NCBI GenBank assembly: GCA_942159475.1
Contig: OW804096.1
Location: 108,288,194 to 108,352,193 of the forward strand
DNA from: Sthenelais limicola
Taxonomy: Eukaryota > Annelida > Polychaeta > Phyllodocida > Sigalionidae
DNA length: 64,000 nt
Direction: 5' to 3'
Shown here: positions 1 through 14,302 of the stretch, piece after piece
How positions within the stretch are numbered: position 1 is the stretch's first letter
Layout: each line of letters begins with the position of its first letter
The notes under the pieces: generated by a model
Database searches by the model: none
Seen by the model: only the letters and a program-made list of their open reading frames with translations
What the model was told of the DNA's origin: nothing
Made by a program: the position numbers and the translations under genes

Positions 1-1310
1 CAAAACAAGAAGGTATCACTCGGTCACGCCATGGCCCCATGCGATGGCTTAGAACCCGTGAAAAAGGATTGGCGTTGCAAATGATCATCAGCATAATGCC
101 AGTTTAGGGAGGCCTCTATCATGGATGTTTCCTAATAAGTGGAGATAAGTAGGGTTTTGAATGTCTCCCTCCATGGGGCTTCTAGTAATGGCTTTACATG
201 TATTCATTACAGGAGAGACACATAATCATTTGATTCACATGTTGATCATCCGGATACCGCCCTACTTTATCACTTCCCTAACAGTGTGTTGAGTAATCGA
301 TAATGGCACATCACGATAAGTCGAGGTTAATACCTTTGTTTGTATCCTCATCTTGACCTAACCTTATATCTTCCGGCCTACCCTGTCTGTAAGATTCATA
401 AGGTACACCACATATAATATATATTATATATGATATAATATTTAAACTATTTCCCAGAAAAGTCGACCTGAGGGAGTAGTATCGGTAAGTTTCACTTCAT
501 ACCTCAAAGTTGAAGTGGATGTCTGTCTATAGGTTTAGTACACCTCTTCAATCGTTGTCTATTTTGGTACAAGATCTGAGAAACTGGGATATCCTTCCCA
601 TGGCTATAAGCCTTATCCCAAATCCCCCTCATCACATAGCATTAAACAGGTGTGCATCAAACCTACTAAGATCAAACCCATCCCCAGTATCGCATGCGCT
701 AATGACAGACTGGCCCTCGTCCCCTTGTCATCCGATAACTCCTCTTTCCCACCAGTTGTCCATGCGGGTATTCTCCCTGAGACCGATTGATCACCGCTGG
801 ACACTTTAAAAGGCATTAATTCAGAACGCCGGTATAGAATGGTCATGTTTACACTGACCCTTGACATTTTGTACTTTCCCCTTTGGGTGATGTATCGGAC
901 CTAAAGGAAACCTTTTTCCCCTTTGTGCCTTTATGCAGAACCTATTTTGCCATTTGTACCAACAGATTTACTTAGTACCTGCATGGAACAAACCAAACTT
1001 TCTTGTTCTAACGTTACTCTGGATTGTATCCATACTCGGCTGTACCTTTTTATATACCACAAGTGCCTTCGACACTTGGATTGTAGAGGCAGTTTTTTTC
1101 TACTTCTTGTAGGAATCCGACCATTTACTAAACGTTTTTTTGTGGAAGATATAAGAGATACTATTGTTATTGCCTCTTTTTGGCAAAAAGAAATGATTAA
1201 TAATAATAGGGAACTATGCGATATGCATATAAAGCATCATTATTTATTAATCCTGTTTTTCGTTTGTATCCTAATGACATCTTAACAAATATTACATTTC
1301 AAATAATATT
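1..1310. other. non-coding stretch, no gene recognised
   Basis: No open frame here has a recognisable domain, and no splice-bounded exon stands out. A short TA-rich palindromic run lies near 415-440. I see nothing else to annotate. Confidence 0.5.
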
Positions 1311-1312
1311 CA

Positions 1313-1359
1313 AAAAGATAAAGGGCCATTGAAGCCCGAAACGTCGGACCCCCAATAAA
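1313..1359 (+). ncRNA. hammerhead-like relic of a Penelope-type retroelement
   Basis: The sequence GATAAAGGGC, a short loop, GCCC, then GAAACGTCGG can be read as a hammerhead ribozyme core. GGGC/GCCC would be stem II, GAAA the conserved catalytic segment and CGTC the start of the next stem. The expected CTGATGA core is degraded to AAGATAA, so cleavage is unlikely. An AATAAA follows at 1354-1359. Penelope-like retroelements are known to carry hammerhead motifs, and the phrase GCCCGAAACGTCGG resembles their terminal regions. No Penelope RT frame was recognised nearby. The call rests on the motif alone. Confidence 0.35.
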
Positions 1360-4300
1360 ACAAGCCTACATCAAATATTCCCCTTCTGTCCTCATTGTTT
1401 TGGGTTTCTTACTCCATCTTGATGATTCAAAAAAGAAACGTGTGTAGTACTCCCTTTAATTTGTCATGGTAGACAAATTCTTAAGAAACGAAATAAATCT
1501 TGCTAAAACCTAGGTGCCTAGGTCAGGGGACAATTAATCTGTTATTATTCATCTTTCAAACTCTTAGTGCCTGAGGATTCTCCTCTTTCTCTCACAGAGA
1601 GATATAAAGAAATGACAGAGAGAGGGAGGGGGTGGGGCAGGGAGGAGAGAGTTGGAGATAGAGGTCAGACAGACAGAGATAAGTAGGATGGCAGCGGATT
1701 CCTGTCTGTCCTATTTGTACATTCATGTAACTTCGATCATGTATTAGACATTAAGACAAAAGCTCTTATATATCTTGTTTTGGTACAAAGAAAGGATGCT
1801 ATTTCATAATTCAATTGTGTGATTGAAGTCATTTGAAACTTTTTTCATTGAGGGGTAATGTGAGGGCGGGTAAACTTCTGTGTGGGTGGGTAAATAGCTT
1901 TCATATGATTCAAGAAAAATTTTAAAAAAAGTACAGTGCGAGATCTCAACTATGTGAGTTTGGGGCAAAGCCTGCTACCAAAACGAGGCCTAGATCACAG
2001 AGGTTGACGTCCATCTCCAATTAAAAGAGGGTTAAATAGTTACCTCGTTACGGTGAAAATTAGTTCTTCCCATGTGTGTGGGTGTCACTGGAATGGTTTC
2101 TCTTGGTTCTCACCATTACGTCATTGTTGCTTAATATGATATAACACCTCAACCTTGCTTCTTTTCTCCCCCCCCCCCTTTTGTTGTTTTTTTATTTTAC
2201 AAAATTAATCACAACAAGAGATCAATTCCAAAGAGACTCAAGCTAGGTATTTGATTCGGATTCAATCTATTATAAGTTGATATCCCATATTACACATTTC
2301 TAGCAGCGTGGGTGGCATGGTTCATCTCGGACTATTCATTCAAGGGATGAAATCCAGCGACAACGATTTAAACTATCCTGCTTGATCTATGCAAATGCTG
2401 TCAAAATCATGAATAAAAGATGGCGATATCGTATTATATCGGCAATGATCCAATCATGACTTTTTAAGTCATTAAAATTATCCTAGAAATGAATAAGACA
2501 ACAATCCAAATCGATTTAAAAGATGAGTCACTCGTGCAAAAACTACTTAAGACTATTTTGTGTAGTATAACGTTTGCAAATCGCCACTAGCTTTTCCCCC
2601 CAGAATCAAGAGAAAGCAGTGCGGTAGGTCCTTTCCTGTCATGTCAAATGCAGGTGTGTGTTTTTTATTCCATTATTGCCATTGTCTGTAAAGACAAGTG
2701 TGGGTCTACTAAGTGAACCATGACGGACTAGTCGTCACACCATGGGTTTCATCAACACACTTCTCAGCTTCTGTTCCGGATCGTAGCCGACGGATTGACA
2801 GTAGGCACGCGACTCATCCTCGGAGTAAATGGAGCATTGGATTTACCAACCCCTTTAGTGCTGCTTTCTCAAATAGGGATTCCTCCTCCTTCATATCAAT
2901 ACCCACACACCCACCTCTTTACTTTTTTATCCACTCTTCTCTGTCCCCCTGAATAGGCCATATTTAATCCTGCCGATGAGTCGGAGTAATTACAATGTAC
3001 AGTAATTACTCAAAGTAGTAACATTTCATTTTACTCCTTGATTCGATAAATAGTGTTATCACCTCCTGGTCAATCCATGGAGTATCTCGTGTATCTAGAA
3101 ACATAATGCTGTTAGATTATCTGCGGGGAAGAGCAACATCGCACAGGAGGAAATACGTTAATATAAATAAAAAGATAACAATACTTTCACGTTTTGACCA
3201 GTAAATTTAAGTCAAATAACAAAAGTCAATATGTTCCCAACGAATGAGAGGCATATGTACATACTTTTGTCAGCTATGTGTTTGATCTTTCGACACTGTA
3301 ACTTCTTGAATTCTCACTTGTGTTTCTCGCTCAGACAAAGTCATATGTTTGAAGTACACAGCGTATGACTCAGACATTGGCAAGAGTGCAGATTTCACAT
3401 ATTTTCCCACAATGGAATGGTGGGATTCTAAGAGACAGGGACTTGAAAGAAGCAGCTGGAGATTTCCTGTATACATCAAACATGCCATTTTCACATCACT
3501 CACGTTTCCCCATGTGATTCACTAAGGTCAAAACGAAAAAGAGATTGTTTTGTTTTTCTTCTCCACTTCCCCAACAATACGGTTACTTTTACCCCGAAAT
3601 GGAATGACACTATTGACAGCGAAAGTCCATTAGACCCAACCAAAGGGCCTCAACGCGACTATTTTTGTTACTATAAATAGGATATAAGGTATACATTACA
3701 ATTTCAACCTAAATTGCTGGAAATAATATTACAAATGATTGCGTCACTGCCTCATTACCTAGGACCTGTGAATGATGATTCTAAAATACCAAAGGCTCAC
3801 GGCATTATACGAGATCACCCTGCTTCTTTTAGACACATTGAGAACATAAGGACGTCGTGAAATACGTTATTAACCTGTTCCTAAATGACTGTGTCTGGTG
3901 GATAACGAGTCCAACATAAAAAAAAAACTGGAACTGCGTTATTTGATTGTTTAAGATAAAAATTTTGTTATTCAAATCAGGACATCTTTTTATCAGGTTG
4001 AATCCATGTAAAAATCATGTGCATTCCGGTGACTCACATTAATTAGTCGGCCCAAGTACATCCACAGGTCAATAGGGTTAAAAGTACAATGCATTTGCGT
4101 TAAAGCAAGAGTCAGGAAGCGCGTCAGTGACGAAGGCAGTCATTTAAAATCCTTTCCCTCCACCTAGTGTCAGGTTTCACATTTATATTCATGGCTAAAT
4201 GTGCCATTAGCTGCTCTGGTCAGTGTTTCAGCAACCTTTGTGAATCCTGTGTTGAGACAACAATCATTGCCATCAGGACAGATAATGATAAATGGTTGCC

Positions 4301-5796
4301 TTGAGTCATGACACCCTATAGACGCATTTCATTTCCATCAACGCTGTCCGGTGAAAAACAAAACTCCAGTCACTGCACAGGTTGAAGTTCGTAAGCCTGT
4401 ATTTAGATATGATCGGAAATCGACTTAGATGTCAGTGAAAAGCAATGTAGCATTGATATCAAACACAATTTGTAGAACCTAGACAGTGTATCTACGATAT
4501 TATCATAAATCTAATAAAAGAAAGCTTCACGTAAACACATACAATTGACATAATTAATAGAATGAATAATTATTAAGAATTCGTGCTAGTATAATGTATA
4601 TAATTTCCAGTTCCATACAGAATCATGGATGTAATTGTCTCGAAACGTATTCCCCCTTTCCAGTAAGCCACATAATTTGAATTTAATGTCTACTGATGTA
4701 CCCGTCATGAAATATTGAGACGGATCTACCTACCACTGATTGATACCGGGTAGCCTAGTCCCATTAGCATCCAGTGGTCCAGTTTGATTGGTTTCATTGC
4801 TCCAAGTAAGATGAGTTTGCGATTGGAAAGAGCTCATTCGATGGCCTTTGGTGAGCTGAACCTAAGAAATTTCAAATATGGTTTTGCATGCCAAACCGTC
4901 GTTGTCCCGACGGTCATCAAGCCCACCGGATCCCACTTCAAAGATAGGAACACTTACTAATGGTCCATTACTGGATGGGTTATCATGCGAATAAGCCTCT
5001 TTGAAGCTGCGTATTAGGTTTAATTTTGTATCTACATAATGATATCGAATGTTACAGGGAGGCTTTCGCATATTCAACTTTAGCCAACTGACGACGACCC
5101 AATAAAATTAACATTTTCTATTCTGGGTCGTCAATAGGACAAGCTGAACTCAGGAAAGTTGAAAGTTCTCTAGTTTGTCCAGACAAAATACTCAAGCAAC
5201 GCCTGTCATATATAATTATGTGTCCTTAATCAGTAACATTTTGTGGTGCTTACGGTAGATTCTTGGGAGAGGATAGGCAAAATACACAGAGAACTGCTAG
5301 GTTTATTATCGGCAAATCTGTTCCAGAATCTTTTTGATATTGAAACATGGCGCTCCGACTTGTTTATGTCCCAGTGCGCATGCCCAAAAGTATGTAAATG
5401 AGGTTTAAAAAAAATGGTGCGTAAAAAACACCACTACAACTGCCACAAAATGGCTACCTTGCTGGTTTTTTTGGGTGGAGCAGAGGAAAACTCTGCCCGC
5501 AGTTTATTAATTCTTCACATCCAGTATTGAAAGGTAACGATAAGATATTAAAGATTCATTTTATTGTCATAGTGAGGGTTTTTACAACTCTACGCAAACT
5601 ACCGCAAACCCAAGCAACCCTGTTCGAATCGATTCTTAGGCAAAGCCCTGTATTAGTGTAGGCTAAAGGGCTAAAGTTAATTCGACTTATGCATGCTTTC
5701 CAAATCCCCAGACGCAATATGTATGTTCATTTCCAAACCATAAGTTTTGTAGGTACATTTTAGATTTTAGTGAATAAATAAATATGATGTATTATT
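1360..5796. other. non-coding stretch with simple-sequence tracts
   Basis: No coding exon recognised. It holds a GA-rich tract (about 1590-1680), a C run (2168-2178) and a short inverted repeat around GACGACCCAATA / TATTCTGGGTCGTC (about 5090-5148). The short ATG-started frames here have no recognisable protein features. Confidence 0.5.
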
Positions 5797-5856
5797 TAAG
5801 GTTTCCCCCGTCAAAGGCTGTACGAGCGCCGAAGGCGCTTGTGCTGGAAAACCTTA
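5797..5856. repeat. nested hairpin upstream of a TATA box
   Basis: An outer inverted repeat (TAAGGTTTCC / GGAAAACCTTA) encloses an 11-bp stem with a GAA triloop, GTACGAGCGCC-GAA-GGCGCTTGTGC (5820-5844, two G-T wobbles). Its high GC content contrasts with the surroundings. It may be a small fold-back element or a structured regulatory site. It ends about 50 bp before the TATA match at 5905. Confidence 0.5.
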
Positions 5857-5904
5857 TATATAGTTTCCGGTTTTTGTCTGCTGTAGCAACGTCGGCGTTC
5901 AGGG

Positions 5905-5938
5905 TATAAATAGAAAACACAACTCAGCATCCTGCCAC
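5905..5938 (+). promoter_or_regulatory. candidate TATA/initiator core promoter
   Basis: TATAAATAG at 5905-5913 is followed by an initiator-like CTCAGC whose A is at 5936, 31 bp from the first T. That is the canonical metazoan spacing. The sequence just upstream is locally GC-rich (CAACGTCGGCGTTCAGGG). No convincing coding exon follows: the first ATG at about 6031 opens only a short frame. It could be an unannotated short gene, a 5' exon or the promoter of an old element. Confidence 0.35.
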
Positions 5939-8563
5939 CAGAATTTCAGACACATTCGCATACACATCGCAGGGTTTACACTCCCGCAAATTGATAAAAG
6001 TCACTATTTCTACTCAAAATATATTGTCAACATGTTGAAATTCAGAAAAAACATGCTTTTTACTCATGTTGTAATAACAGGTACAAAGCATGAAAAGGTC
6101 AGACAATTATATATATATAATATATAAGTATTTTTATTTCTCTTTATACAGTTACATCAGTAATTTTTTGAAAATAATTTTAGAGAAAATGGTCCTCATT
6201 TCAAGTAATCTTGTTCTTCCAATGAGGCCGTAGCATATTGGGTATACATCTATATCAACAATTAATAACATTTTATACAATTACAGTTAACATACAATTC
6301 ACATTTTACATATTTAAGTAACAATCACGAATTATGAGCTAATTGGCTCCTTTAACAATAATAATAATGAATAGGTACATGTTTTACTTGTTGGTATCAA
6401 CCTATACATTCAATGGATAATTATCTATCCTAAAAATACTATTTTACAGTTTTTGTTGTTTTCCTTTTACAACTTTTGCAACCATTACTCGTTAGTTTCA
6501 CCCCCTTAGACTAGGAGGCTCAAGAATTTCCTTTACTTATTCATAAATTAATTTTTACATACTTTACCATTTGTCTTTATACTTACTTGGTTGCATATTG
6601 ACATTTATGGATATGTTCACTTGTTACGATCTCCTTGCTCTCCAAAGTATACCATCTCCATACTTACTCCTCAAATGGCCATTGATCTGACCCTCAGAGA
6701 TATACAAAACTGTATGTCATAAAAACACTCATGGTGTTTAGAATTCATATCTGATTAATGAAAATTCAAGAAAATATTTTCTCCAGCTCTACAGAACTAT
6801 ATTCACCAAAGACACCATTTGCATGACTTTTCTGAGAATGGCCCTTATATTTTTGCAATAATAATCTAATAATAGTCTAAAAAAATGTCCACCGAAAAAT
6901 GTGCCAGGGGGTGGGGTATTTACAAGAATTTCTTGCCCTGGAGGGTCAGGGATCAAATATCCCAAAAGGCCAAGGACATTCCCCCATATCCCCAGGGGTG
7001 TGTGTGTGTTGGGGGGGGGGGGTGCAATTGAAAAGTGCATAACTGAGATTGATGCGTTTGGCACATACCACACGCGAGTACCTTACGCATTTGAAACGAA
7101 AATTAATGTTTTTGGCACAATGTTCCTGGCATTAAACTTCATTGTAAGATGGTGTACTATGAGGTAGGGGGTGGGGGAGAGTGGGGTTCATACAAACTTT
7201 AGAATGTATATCATCACATTTACGTTTGGAAATTTGTATGATCATTAAGTTCCTCGATTAAGTTCCCCTTACTGTGTATTTTGCATAGTACTTCCTGCAA
7301 TGCGATCAAATATCCATTATATGAGATACTGCTGGCCTAGCAGGGAATGAAGAGCACAAAGTACCTCTGAATTTACCGACACTGGCAGCTGGAAGATTGA
7401 GGACGCAATATCTGTTCTCTGTTCTGTAGCAGAATGTATCAGATGCATCTGTTTTGTAATTTGGGAACGATGTGTTAAACAAAGAAAGAAAGGTGACAAT
7501 GTGTTATGATGGATCAAATATAGGTGTTTGCCCGGTGGTACCCACTCCAATAACCAACATCTGCTTTAACATCATTTATATCATAGTTTGTCCAAAGCAG
7601 TTTGATCCATGAAGAATAAAATACCATGACTAAGGGAACGAGGCAACAGGCTGTGTTTTCAGTTAATTGTGAGAAGAATTACGTCAGGAAATTTACATAA
7701 AAGAATATTTATTTTATAACAGCTGTAAAATAGCACGGTGAGATGAAAAGGACTTTTTAATTACTCATTTGTAGGGTTTTATATTTGCAATAATTCGTGT
7801 GCGCTTCAATATCACAGCCAATACATGTTCATACCCTAAGGATGGCATTCATAATAATTAGTATGTGTCTCATATAATGTATACACTGGTGCGTACCGTT
7901 GACTTCAATTTTATACAAAATGTAGGTAAAATAATAATGTTGCTCTGAGACAATTAATTGTTTGATATGTCCTACAATTTGGGAAGACTGATGGATCACC
8001 TGGATAGAATTCTCAATGGAAATATCAAAAGAAAATAACAAATATAATGATAATATAATATATGGGACGATATCAATCAGATAGATGTTTTAAACATTTT
8101 CGTTTCCCAAGTAAGTTCAAAGTGTCGAAACCATTATGTTATGCAAATATTAGTTGTGAATGGTGAGTTCTTCTATTCGATTCCTTCCCAAACCAAAGAT
8201 TATAGTAAGTTACGTACTACTATCTTTGCCCAAACTAAACAGCAGTAGACAAATTAATGTTTCACCTGAACACTATAATGACTTGGATTAGCCAGTCGAT
8301 GCACTAGGTAACAGGAAAAGGTAATACACAGAAGCGGTATGTGGTTGTATGACAGTAAATAAATCTAAGTTCACCCTTCAATACCAATCGAATGGAGAAC
8401 AATTGAATTAAACTAACAATTTCTACATCGATGCTTTGCACTGTGTGCGTCACTACAAGAGGTACGTTATGTCCTTTCCACCTTACCCTGATAAGGTTAA
8501 TGTGGAATATTAATTTAATATGGATATAAATTTGTGGACAGCAAATCACTCAGCAGTAAATTA

Positions 8564-8571
8564 TGACGTCA
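8564..8571. promoter_or_regulatory. palindromic CRE match TGACGTCA
   Basis: A perfect 8-bp cAMP-response element match stands about 20 bp before a locally GC-rich patch (about 8590-8640). No TATA box or gene start was recognised next to it. An 8-mer like this can occur by chance in a window of this size. Confidence 0.2.
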
Positions 8572-10048
8572 CAGAAGATATATCATAGGCTTCCTCGTCC
8601 ACGACCGGCAGTGAGTGCCAGGCAGAGAGAGAGTTCGGATCGGTGGGAAAAAACTCTAGGCTACAAGCATATATTTTTGTTTTCTTATTTGTTCTGAATT
8701 TTTAATAAAATTCACAGGGGCTGAAATAAAATAGGCCCTCACGAACTGTGCTGCACTCCACGTTCATCGTTTCTTATTGAATTGACTCAATGCCTCGCTA
8801 TATGGCTCGAATAATTTATTAAAGTTACTTTGTCCTCATAGTTGAGGCAGTCAGAATACTATTTTCTCAATATTCCAATATTTCCATTGAAAGAAAAATA
8901 CATTTTGGGCCTTACCATGCTATTATTTTGTCCTGTCCTTTGAACACGGTAACTATGCAACTGCACCCCGACGAGTTCGATCTATGAACTCCTCGTAGAC
9001 AAAATAAAGGATTTTCTAATTCTAATATAAAATGCACGCTCAACCAAATCTTTAGCAATATATATTACCTATATTGTGAAGAAGGCAGTGGTGTTCTTGG
9101 TCAGTGGACGTCGAACATATTTATGAAAATAATGACTATAATTTAATTTTTCTAACGTCTTGAAGGGCCGTCAGATCAAGTAAACATTTTTAATGAGTTT
9201 GGGAATAGTTTCAATAGGGAATGTGCTGCATATAAAGAGAGTCAGAGTACTGGGATATAATACATCCATATAATAACACTCAGCTGCTCATTTTTAACCC
9301 TGAAGAAATACCTCTGTTAAGACCTATGGTGGGTGCTAATCAGTCTACTAATTAGTGACACGTGAACAGATTGAGAAATCTCCATAATTATCTTATTTCT
9401 TACCCATCTTTGTTCTACCCAAATCCTGTGACTATGATCATATCGATTCGTCCGATGCATTCTACAGCTTGAGATCTTCACTATAAAGTTAGAATAAGTC
9501 CCATCACATTACGATGGGTGACTTCCTTCCCTCGCCACAAACGAACAGCTAAAAAAGTTGTTTTAAGAAATAAAACTGTATTAAGTAAACAGTTAGGTTA
9601 TTAACTATTGATCTATTCAACTTTACAATTAGTGTGAACTTAATGTAACTACTTGGCGTTCCCAAGGGTAACGTTTCTCAAATGCAGTATACTTGTGTCC
9701 GATGTCAAGTGATAGTTAAGATAAGATAAGATAAGAACTACTCTATTCATCAATTAATACAGTTACACGATAAATGGGTAAACAGACATCTAGATCACCT
9801 CCAGCTCTCCCTGTTGTTACTGTGATGTAGGCATAGTATGACTGAAAGTGTTATATATTTAAAAAACAAAAACATCAAACCTGAACTTAGATTAAAGCAT
9901 AATAGAGGGCTCAATAACAAGTGGATTTTTATATATCGGTTCACTAGCTATGTCATGTATTTTGGCATTGTCTATTGTAACTCCTCAGTATAATTCATAT
10001 TGTATGGATAACCATTGGTGAGAACTTGTCCACAAGTAAGAGTATTTA

Positions 10049-10175
10049 GAGGGGAGAGGAGACAGAAGAGCGAGTGGTGAGAGAGAGAAAAGAGAAGAGG
10101 GGGAGGAGGGGGGGGGGGGGGAGAGTGAGGGAGGGGAAAGAGGGAGGGGAATGAGGGAAAAAGGAATGAGGGGTT
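10049..10175 (+). repeat. polypurine GA/G tract
   Basis: About 125 bases are almost entirely A and G, including a G run at about 10108-10121. Such homopurine tracts can form triplex (H-DNA) structures and are unstable in length. No coding content. Confidence 0.8.
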
Positions 10176-13100
10176 GGGATAAATAAAGGCAGATCATGTG
10201 AAGAGCATAGGGGAGGTATGTTGAAATTAGGTTAATTTTAGTTTTAATTTCCCTTGGAATGGGGTTTGGGCCTGTAGAGAATTAAGGTTGATTAGTTTAA
10301 GTTTTTAGTTTCCCTTGGAATGAAGGGATATGTGGAGTATATGTGGATATGTGGACCTGGGATGGTATGTCCTGATTACATTAGTTTAATTTTCCCCTTC
10401 ATTTGAAGGGGTTGTAAAGCATTTGATCCTGAAGTTATATGGTTGTATTATGTGAGGATAAAGGTTTCAAGTAGATCGGTTAATCCCGGGGTGTAGCTCG
10501 GTGGATGATGCAATGCTGTATGGTGTTATATGGATGGGGAAGGGTGGATGGACCAGGTGGAGATGCGATCTGATAGCATCTGATTTCACATCTGATATCA
10601 TCTGATATAACACTCATTTTCGTCCTATCTGATCCTGATTTAATCAGTGATTGGCATTTGTCAGGTCGACCCACTAATTTCTAGGATCCTCCTCGAAATA
10701 AAAATAATATATGAATAAAATTCAAGTACCCAGATAATCGAAATACTTATTTTTCTGGTAATATATCATGTCCATAAATACCGCTCATGATCGTCTCTAT
10801 GTGCGAATACTAAATGATTCATCGATTAAAATATCTGTTTGCGAAATAAAAAGAATATCAGTCACCATAGCTTTAACGCATACTTGAAGAATTTAGTTCA
10901 ATGCATTCAATTTACATCCACTAGTGTTCATAGGAGCTAGCAATTCAAAGCGCCTGTGTGTGCTCTGAATATTTATAGCTAACGGTAGCTTGTTGTTGGA
11001 CTGTTGAAATCCGAGCAAGAGGCGTATATAAAAATAAACAGCCTTTTTTGTGCAGAAGTTATAATAATATTGACATACGGTTGATCATAATCGCACAAAT
11101 ACAAATTCAAATCGATCGCACTTGATAGATGAAAATGATTTACCCCTAGTCTTTTCTTTATGTGGAAGTTAATTGAAGCAGCTGCAGTGTGAGTGTAGTC
11201 ATTTTATTATTTAGCTCCCTAACGTATTGCGCCTTCAATAGAATACAACTCTGCAATTTGGCAGACAAAACAGTGTCGAATACGAAGTATAGTGGGAATT
11301 TTCCTTGGTGCAGACAGCTCGTCCTCTTCGAGCTACTTATTTCTGTAGGACATTAAAACTTCAAAACCAATGGCTTCGTGAATGGAAAATAAAGTGGTAT
11401 ATCTTAGATATTCCTATATGGTGTGGCATAAAAATGCAGTGTCTGTATAAGTGAGATAAACGGAGAGAAGTATAACAATGTGGACTATACGGATATAACA
11501 ACTCTTAGATCAACTCTAGAATAGTTGATAATTATCGTGATGAAGAGGATAACGTATACATCCTTAGAACAAAATCTAATTCCTGGAAATAGAGTGCTTA
11601 CTTTAGTTTTACACATTTTGCAATAGTAGATGCACTGCCATCAATAATTTGATTCTATCCCAAGAACTTTGACCTTGCCAAGACATCACAAAAGTGGATT
11701 GGTGTAGGGACGAGAGATGTGCGTGACTGCCTATTTAGGTAGTTCCTTGACCGAAAGAGGCAAATGTAGAGGAAACTTATATGAAATTGAACGTTCCTGA
11801 CGGAACCCTGAAGTGAAGTGAAACCACTCGATATCGTTGGTTCGTAATGGAAAAAGAACAGATCGAACATAGGTACCTTTCAACAACGAAGACACGAACG
11901 TGTTGGGTACGTAAACAGAAAACATAAGAACGTACAATTATGCTACAACGTCATATATTAGGAAGCTATGCGTCTACAACCATTTAGATCTACCTTTATT
12001 CCATTATTTTGAATAGTTTCCTGTTCGTGTGGGATAATCTACAAAAATACGTTCTTACCTATCATCAATAAGTCATGTTATATCAATGGATGGCCTTGAC
12101 ATTGTCTGCGGTTCTTTGGCAAACTTCCTGGTTTTTTTTATTTCTTTATGTTATTATCTTATCTAATGCGGGGTTTTAGAAGATGACTTCGAAGGGAAGT
12201 CAACAAAAGTGGAACTATACCCTTGGGCATTAGTTACACAGTACTTCCTCGATTAGGGATTTGCCAGCAACCTCACCGTGGTATCTCGGGAAACTTTGAA
12301 GCCTTTGTACTGTCAGACTTCAACGTGTTTATAAATTGATATTTGTGACAAGAAAGAATCGTATAGTTTTGTATACACTGTGAAAACCATGTCTCACACG
12401 TATAAGCAAAATGGTCTAGAATAACTGAGCAGACAAAGGAAGGAAAACGATATGAGAACACCACTATGCTGATTTACAGCCCCTATTTATCTTTGACTGG
12501 TCACTTTCATTTTCCTCCCATCACGATTCCACACTGCTATTAAATCCAACTTAGCAATCGGTCCCTCTGGGCGCCTTTTCACTCTAATCTGAATTCAATG
12601 CGCATAAATCGAAAGGAAAGGAAGCCACCCTTTGCATTACAATGCAATTGCTTGCCACAAACGTGTCTTCAGTGCCGCCAGCAGAGGTTCTTGCTTAAGA
12701 AGTATAAAGATCTGTTTTTTCAGGAGCGAGTAGCAACTAGGCATAGTTTATGTGTGAATATGTATACATATAGAATGGGTCACAATTTCCCTTGTTATAC
12801 AATATAAAGTATCACAAATACTGACTTCTCAGGAAGCACTTCCGCCCATGGATAGTCGATAGTTATACAGCCTATTGCTGCATACATATACCATCTCTGT
12901 GTGGATTAGCCTGCATTGCGTGAATACAGTACACATGGCTATCTGACTGCGAGCTTTTATATACTAGTATACACACTTAATGTTACCTTGTATATTCAAT
13001 GCTTCTAGAAAGGGCCAAGAATGCTAGTGATTATGCATACAAATTACACAAGGCCCTCCACATCAAACCTAACGCATGCGCATTGCTCCCTTGTAATAAG

Positions 13101-14302
13101 CAGACGCAATCAGGTTACTGCAATTTTAGAACGTCCCCAGAGACCTTGATTTCTTTTCTTACCATCCAAACTGAATATTGTCGTTTTTGATGTGTTTTTG
13201 CTTCCGAGGAATCGGAGACCGTCCGGAAAGCATGAGAATGAAGGAAAGAAGAGATACACAGTGAAAATCGGGAACGAGGGAAGTACATGTAAATGAACCA
13301 ACCTATCGAAAAGTATAAAGGCGGGCTGGGGAGAAGGAGGATGCACGTTAAATAGGGAAATATTTAGGTTATTTCAGACTGAGAAACTAGGAAATTAATA
13401 GCTGTAGGATTAAACACGGACTGACGAGAAGAAGGACACGAGTCAAGAAACTCTTTGCATTATTGATATTCATGAGACTGGAACATGCCACGTCCCCCTT
13501 CCAAGCGCCGAGGTATTAAAGAGTTACTCAAGGGTAGTCGGTCGAACAGTTGACTGCCTTTGGGAGTCTTCTTTCAGTCAGATCTCATGAGAAATGCATA
13601 AGACGGTTCTCTGAGACAGCCTAGCCACGTGGGGACTTGCGTCAGGTAACGTTAAGCATTGAACGAGGAGGATAAGGCAAAGGAGCCAGGGGTAAGGCTG
13701 GCCACCGGCGTCAACTTGTGAATCATTCACGGAGCTGTCAATGCGCATGAATCCTACGGTCAACTGGACAAACACAATCACTTCAACCCCAACGAGAAGT
13801 TTCCAACGAGGTGAGGAAACGGTGGGGCCACCGAATCAGGGGCCCACATTGATGAGAGACTAAATGGTCTAAATATGCTGATTCACGTAAGAAACAATTC
13901 CAAAATCTGTAACCAGTTATGAGGAGTGAGCTATTTTATTTTTTTCCAGTGGTATCAATAGCAGTGTTGTACCTTAACTTCAAGTTGAGTTTATGGCTTG
14001 GTTATATCTGTATCTTCATTGAAATAACGGGGATTGACGGCATTTGAACTTGAAATGGCTTGATGAAAACTTAGTTCTATCTGAATTATGGCTAAGATTT
14101 TCTGTCAGATTTAGCATACCTGTATGCTTTGGCTGATATATCAAGTTTCCAATGATAGAATAAATCTTTGTTTATGTAACATTATGTTACAAACATTTGT
14201 TTGAAATTTATCAACAATTAATTAATTAAGTCCTGACAAAAACATGAATTAATCTGTTTCAGCCCACATGTTTCAGCCATCGCATGATTAACATCGGGTC
14301 AT

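Larger units (their letters stand above)
5941..14290. other. long non-coding stretch
   Basis: No exon recognised on either strand. Contents: a TG run with a G homopolymer (about 7000-7021), a palindromic CRE TGACGTCA at 8564-8571, an AGATA-type repeat (9717-9736), the polypurine tract listed separately, three diverged copies of a TTAGTTTAATTTCCCTTGG-like phrase (about 10225-10405) and short CATCTGAT repeats (about 10565-10610). Confidence 0.5.

Noticed and set aside
10487..10560. tRNA-like A box (GTGTAGCTCGGTGG), possible tRNA gene or SINE head
   Set aside because: No B box, anticodon stem or acceptor stem could be drawn, and no tail or target duplication was seen.
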